Position numbers and translations under genes: made by a program. Below, piece after piece: positions 63,097 to 64,000 of a DNA stretch of 64,000 bases. Numbering within the stretch: the first letter of the stretch is position 1; every line of letters starts with the position of its first letter. The DNA comes from Xanthomarina sp035306605. GTDB taxonomy: Bacteria; Bacteroidota; Bacteroidia; Flavobacteriales; Flavobacteriaceae. The notes under the pieces were generated by a model. The model was not told where the DNA came from. It searched no databases and saw nothing but the letters and a program-made list of their open reading frames with translations. The stretch lies in assembly GCA_035306605.1 (NCBI GenBank), contig DATGNR010000056.1; one strand, 5' to 3'.

Positions 63097-63894
63097 TTAT
63101 TTCAATGGTTTCAAATCCTTATACTCTGCATCGATTTTGATTCCAAATTCATTTTCGAGTATGGATAGATAAGAGGAGTCATCTTTAAGCCAGGTGATTT
63201 CTTCTTTTCCGTTTATTAACTTTTTAAACCTGTCATTAAAGACCGTCAGCATGCCGTTTTTTACAGGAAGCGCTGCAATTCTAGCATTAATAAAAAAGGA
63301 GTCTGGGCTGGTAGAGGTAAAGTGATTTCCTAGTTTAATATCTACATCAAAAACATGGCTCAGGTCGAAACTATACAAGTTTTTCCAAGTTTCATCCTGT
63401 TTATTTTGAAGCATATAACCAAACAATTCACTAGCTATTAACCTATAAGTTTGATTTTCAAATGTCACGGGTTTGTTGTAAACAAGCGGTATGGGAACTG
63501 GTGGAGACTCCGCTCCGAATCCTGCATCTACCAACCATTTTTTATCCTCTATAGTTACTAAAGTTGCTTGATGCGATCTACCACTTGGCTCTCCAGTTAG
63601 ATGAACTCGTCCTAGCAAGGGGCGAGCTTCAAATCCAAAGGATTTAAGTGCTAATAAAAGAAGTCCGTTTAGCTCAAAACAGTATCCTCCACGTTGCTGT
63701 TTGACCAGTTTTTGAAATATGGATTCTGGATCAAGATGGATGCTTCTACCCAGGCAAATATCAAAGTTTTCAAAAGGAATGGTTATATGTTGCGCGTGGT
63801 GAATGGATTTTAAGCACTCAAAGCTTACAGAGATATTCCCGTTAAAGTTGATTCTTTTTAAATACGTCTGTCTATTAAATTTAAAATCGCTCAT
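63097..63894 (-). CDS. Arylamine N-acetyltransferase
   Basis: A 265-residue NAT enzyme that transfers acetyl from acetyl-CoA to arylamines through a cysteine intermediate. The catalytic triad is visible: Cys72 in RGGYCFELNG, His109 in GRSHQATLV and Asp123 in LVDAGFG, with ordinary spacing for the family. HITIPFENFDI near 36-46 is another family motif. The frame is open to 63930, but the start MSDFKFNRQTY gives the usual N-terminus. Confidence 0.93.
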   Translation of the reverse strand: MSDFKFNRQTYLKRINFNGNISVSFECLKSIHHAQHITIPFENFDICLGRSIHLDPESIFQKLVKQQRGGYCFELNGLLLLALKSFGFEARPLLGRVHLTGEPSGRSHQATLVTIEDKKWLVDAGFGAESPPVPIPLVYNKPVTFENQTYRLIASELFGYMLQNKQDETWKNLYSFDLSHVFDVDIKLGNHFTSTSPDSFFINARIAALPVKNGMLTVFNDRFKKLINGKEEITWLKDDSSYLSILENEFGIKIDAEYKDLKPLK

Positions 63895-64000
63895 TTTAGT
63901 GGTGGTCATTTTCGTTTTCCATCCTTCCATTTTGTTGGATTTAGGTTGGATTCATACCAAACTTTAAAAGTATGAAATTACTTTCTGTTTAGGTATTAAC

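Overview
The window is an AT-rich chromosomal segment of a marine-type member of the Flavobacteriaceae (Bacteroidota); the genus cannot be fixed from sequence alone. The assignment rests on several things: two proteins end in type IX secretion (T9SS) sorting domains, there is a gliding-motility GldF/GldG gene, the block bamD-rpoZ-coaBC-DUF4835-recN-fabI is typical of Bacteroidota, and several starts are preceded by a Bacteroidota-type -7 element (TAnnTTTG). No rRNA, tRNA, CRISPR array, integrase, transposase or phage gene was seen. This reads as core chromosome.

Layout. 1-4.7 kb: the 5' part of dnaA (minus strand, cut by the window edge), a hotdog thioesterase, then a tightly coupled minus-strand run (ribD, HAD phosphatase, EamA transporter, YigZ). 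4.7-9.8 kb: GNAT, prmC, ligA and two tandem paralogous 7-TM proteins of unknown function. 9.9-11.7 kb: a 5'-nucleotidase split into two exported proteins. 11.8-19.3 kb: DUF6913, dapA, bamD, rpoZ, coaBC, DUF4835, recN, fabI (lysine/peptidoglycan precursor, outer membrane assembly, transcription, CoA, DNA repair, fatty acids). 19.4-21.8 kb: a large T9SS cargo protein. 21.8-29.9 kb: glycosyltransferase, YbbR protein, coaE, a histidine kinase/response regulator pair, adenine deaminase, a YheT-like hydrolase and an NTF2-like protein.

29.9-36.4 kb: a 465-bp gap with a degenerate 22-bp repeat, a nitronate-monooxygenase-like enzyme, YifB/ComM, two unknown envelope proteins, an orphan NarL-type sensor kinase and a YdjM-like hydrolase. 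36.4-44.4 kb: a TolC-MFP-RND efflux operon followed closely by a small soluble protein, a DUF2892 protein, two half-size YeeE/YedE sulfur-transport proteins and a DUF4870 protein. 44.6-49.4 kb (minus): dnaN, a fused gldF-gldG gene, a monooxygenase-like protein and a SAM hydrolase. 49.5-55.8 kb: phoH, a beta-barrel protein, purC, an alanine/glycine:cation symporter and acs. 55.9-64 kb: a TPR-TM-adenylate cyclase receptor, MarC, a DUF1648 protein, a DUF5694 protein, a T9SS gene broken by an in-frame amber codon, an unknown lipoprotein and an arylamine N-acetyltransferase.

Most of the window is ordinary housekeeping. The points most worth a second look are the amber-interrupted T9SS gene, the gldFG fusion, the split 5'-nucleotidase, the exported TPR cyclase receptor, the efflux plus sulfur-import cluster with inverted repeats at its promoter, the tandem 7-TM pair, and several structured intergenic elements. 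I found no clear evidence of a wholly new defence or mobile system.
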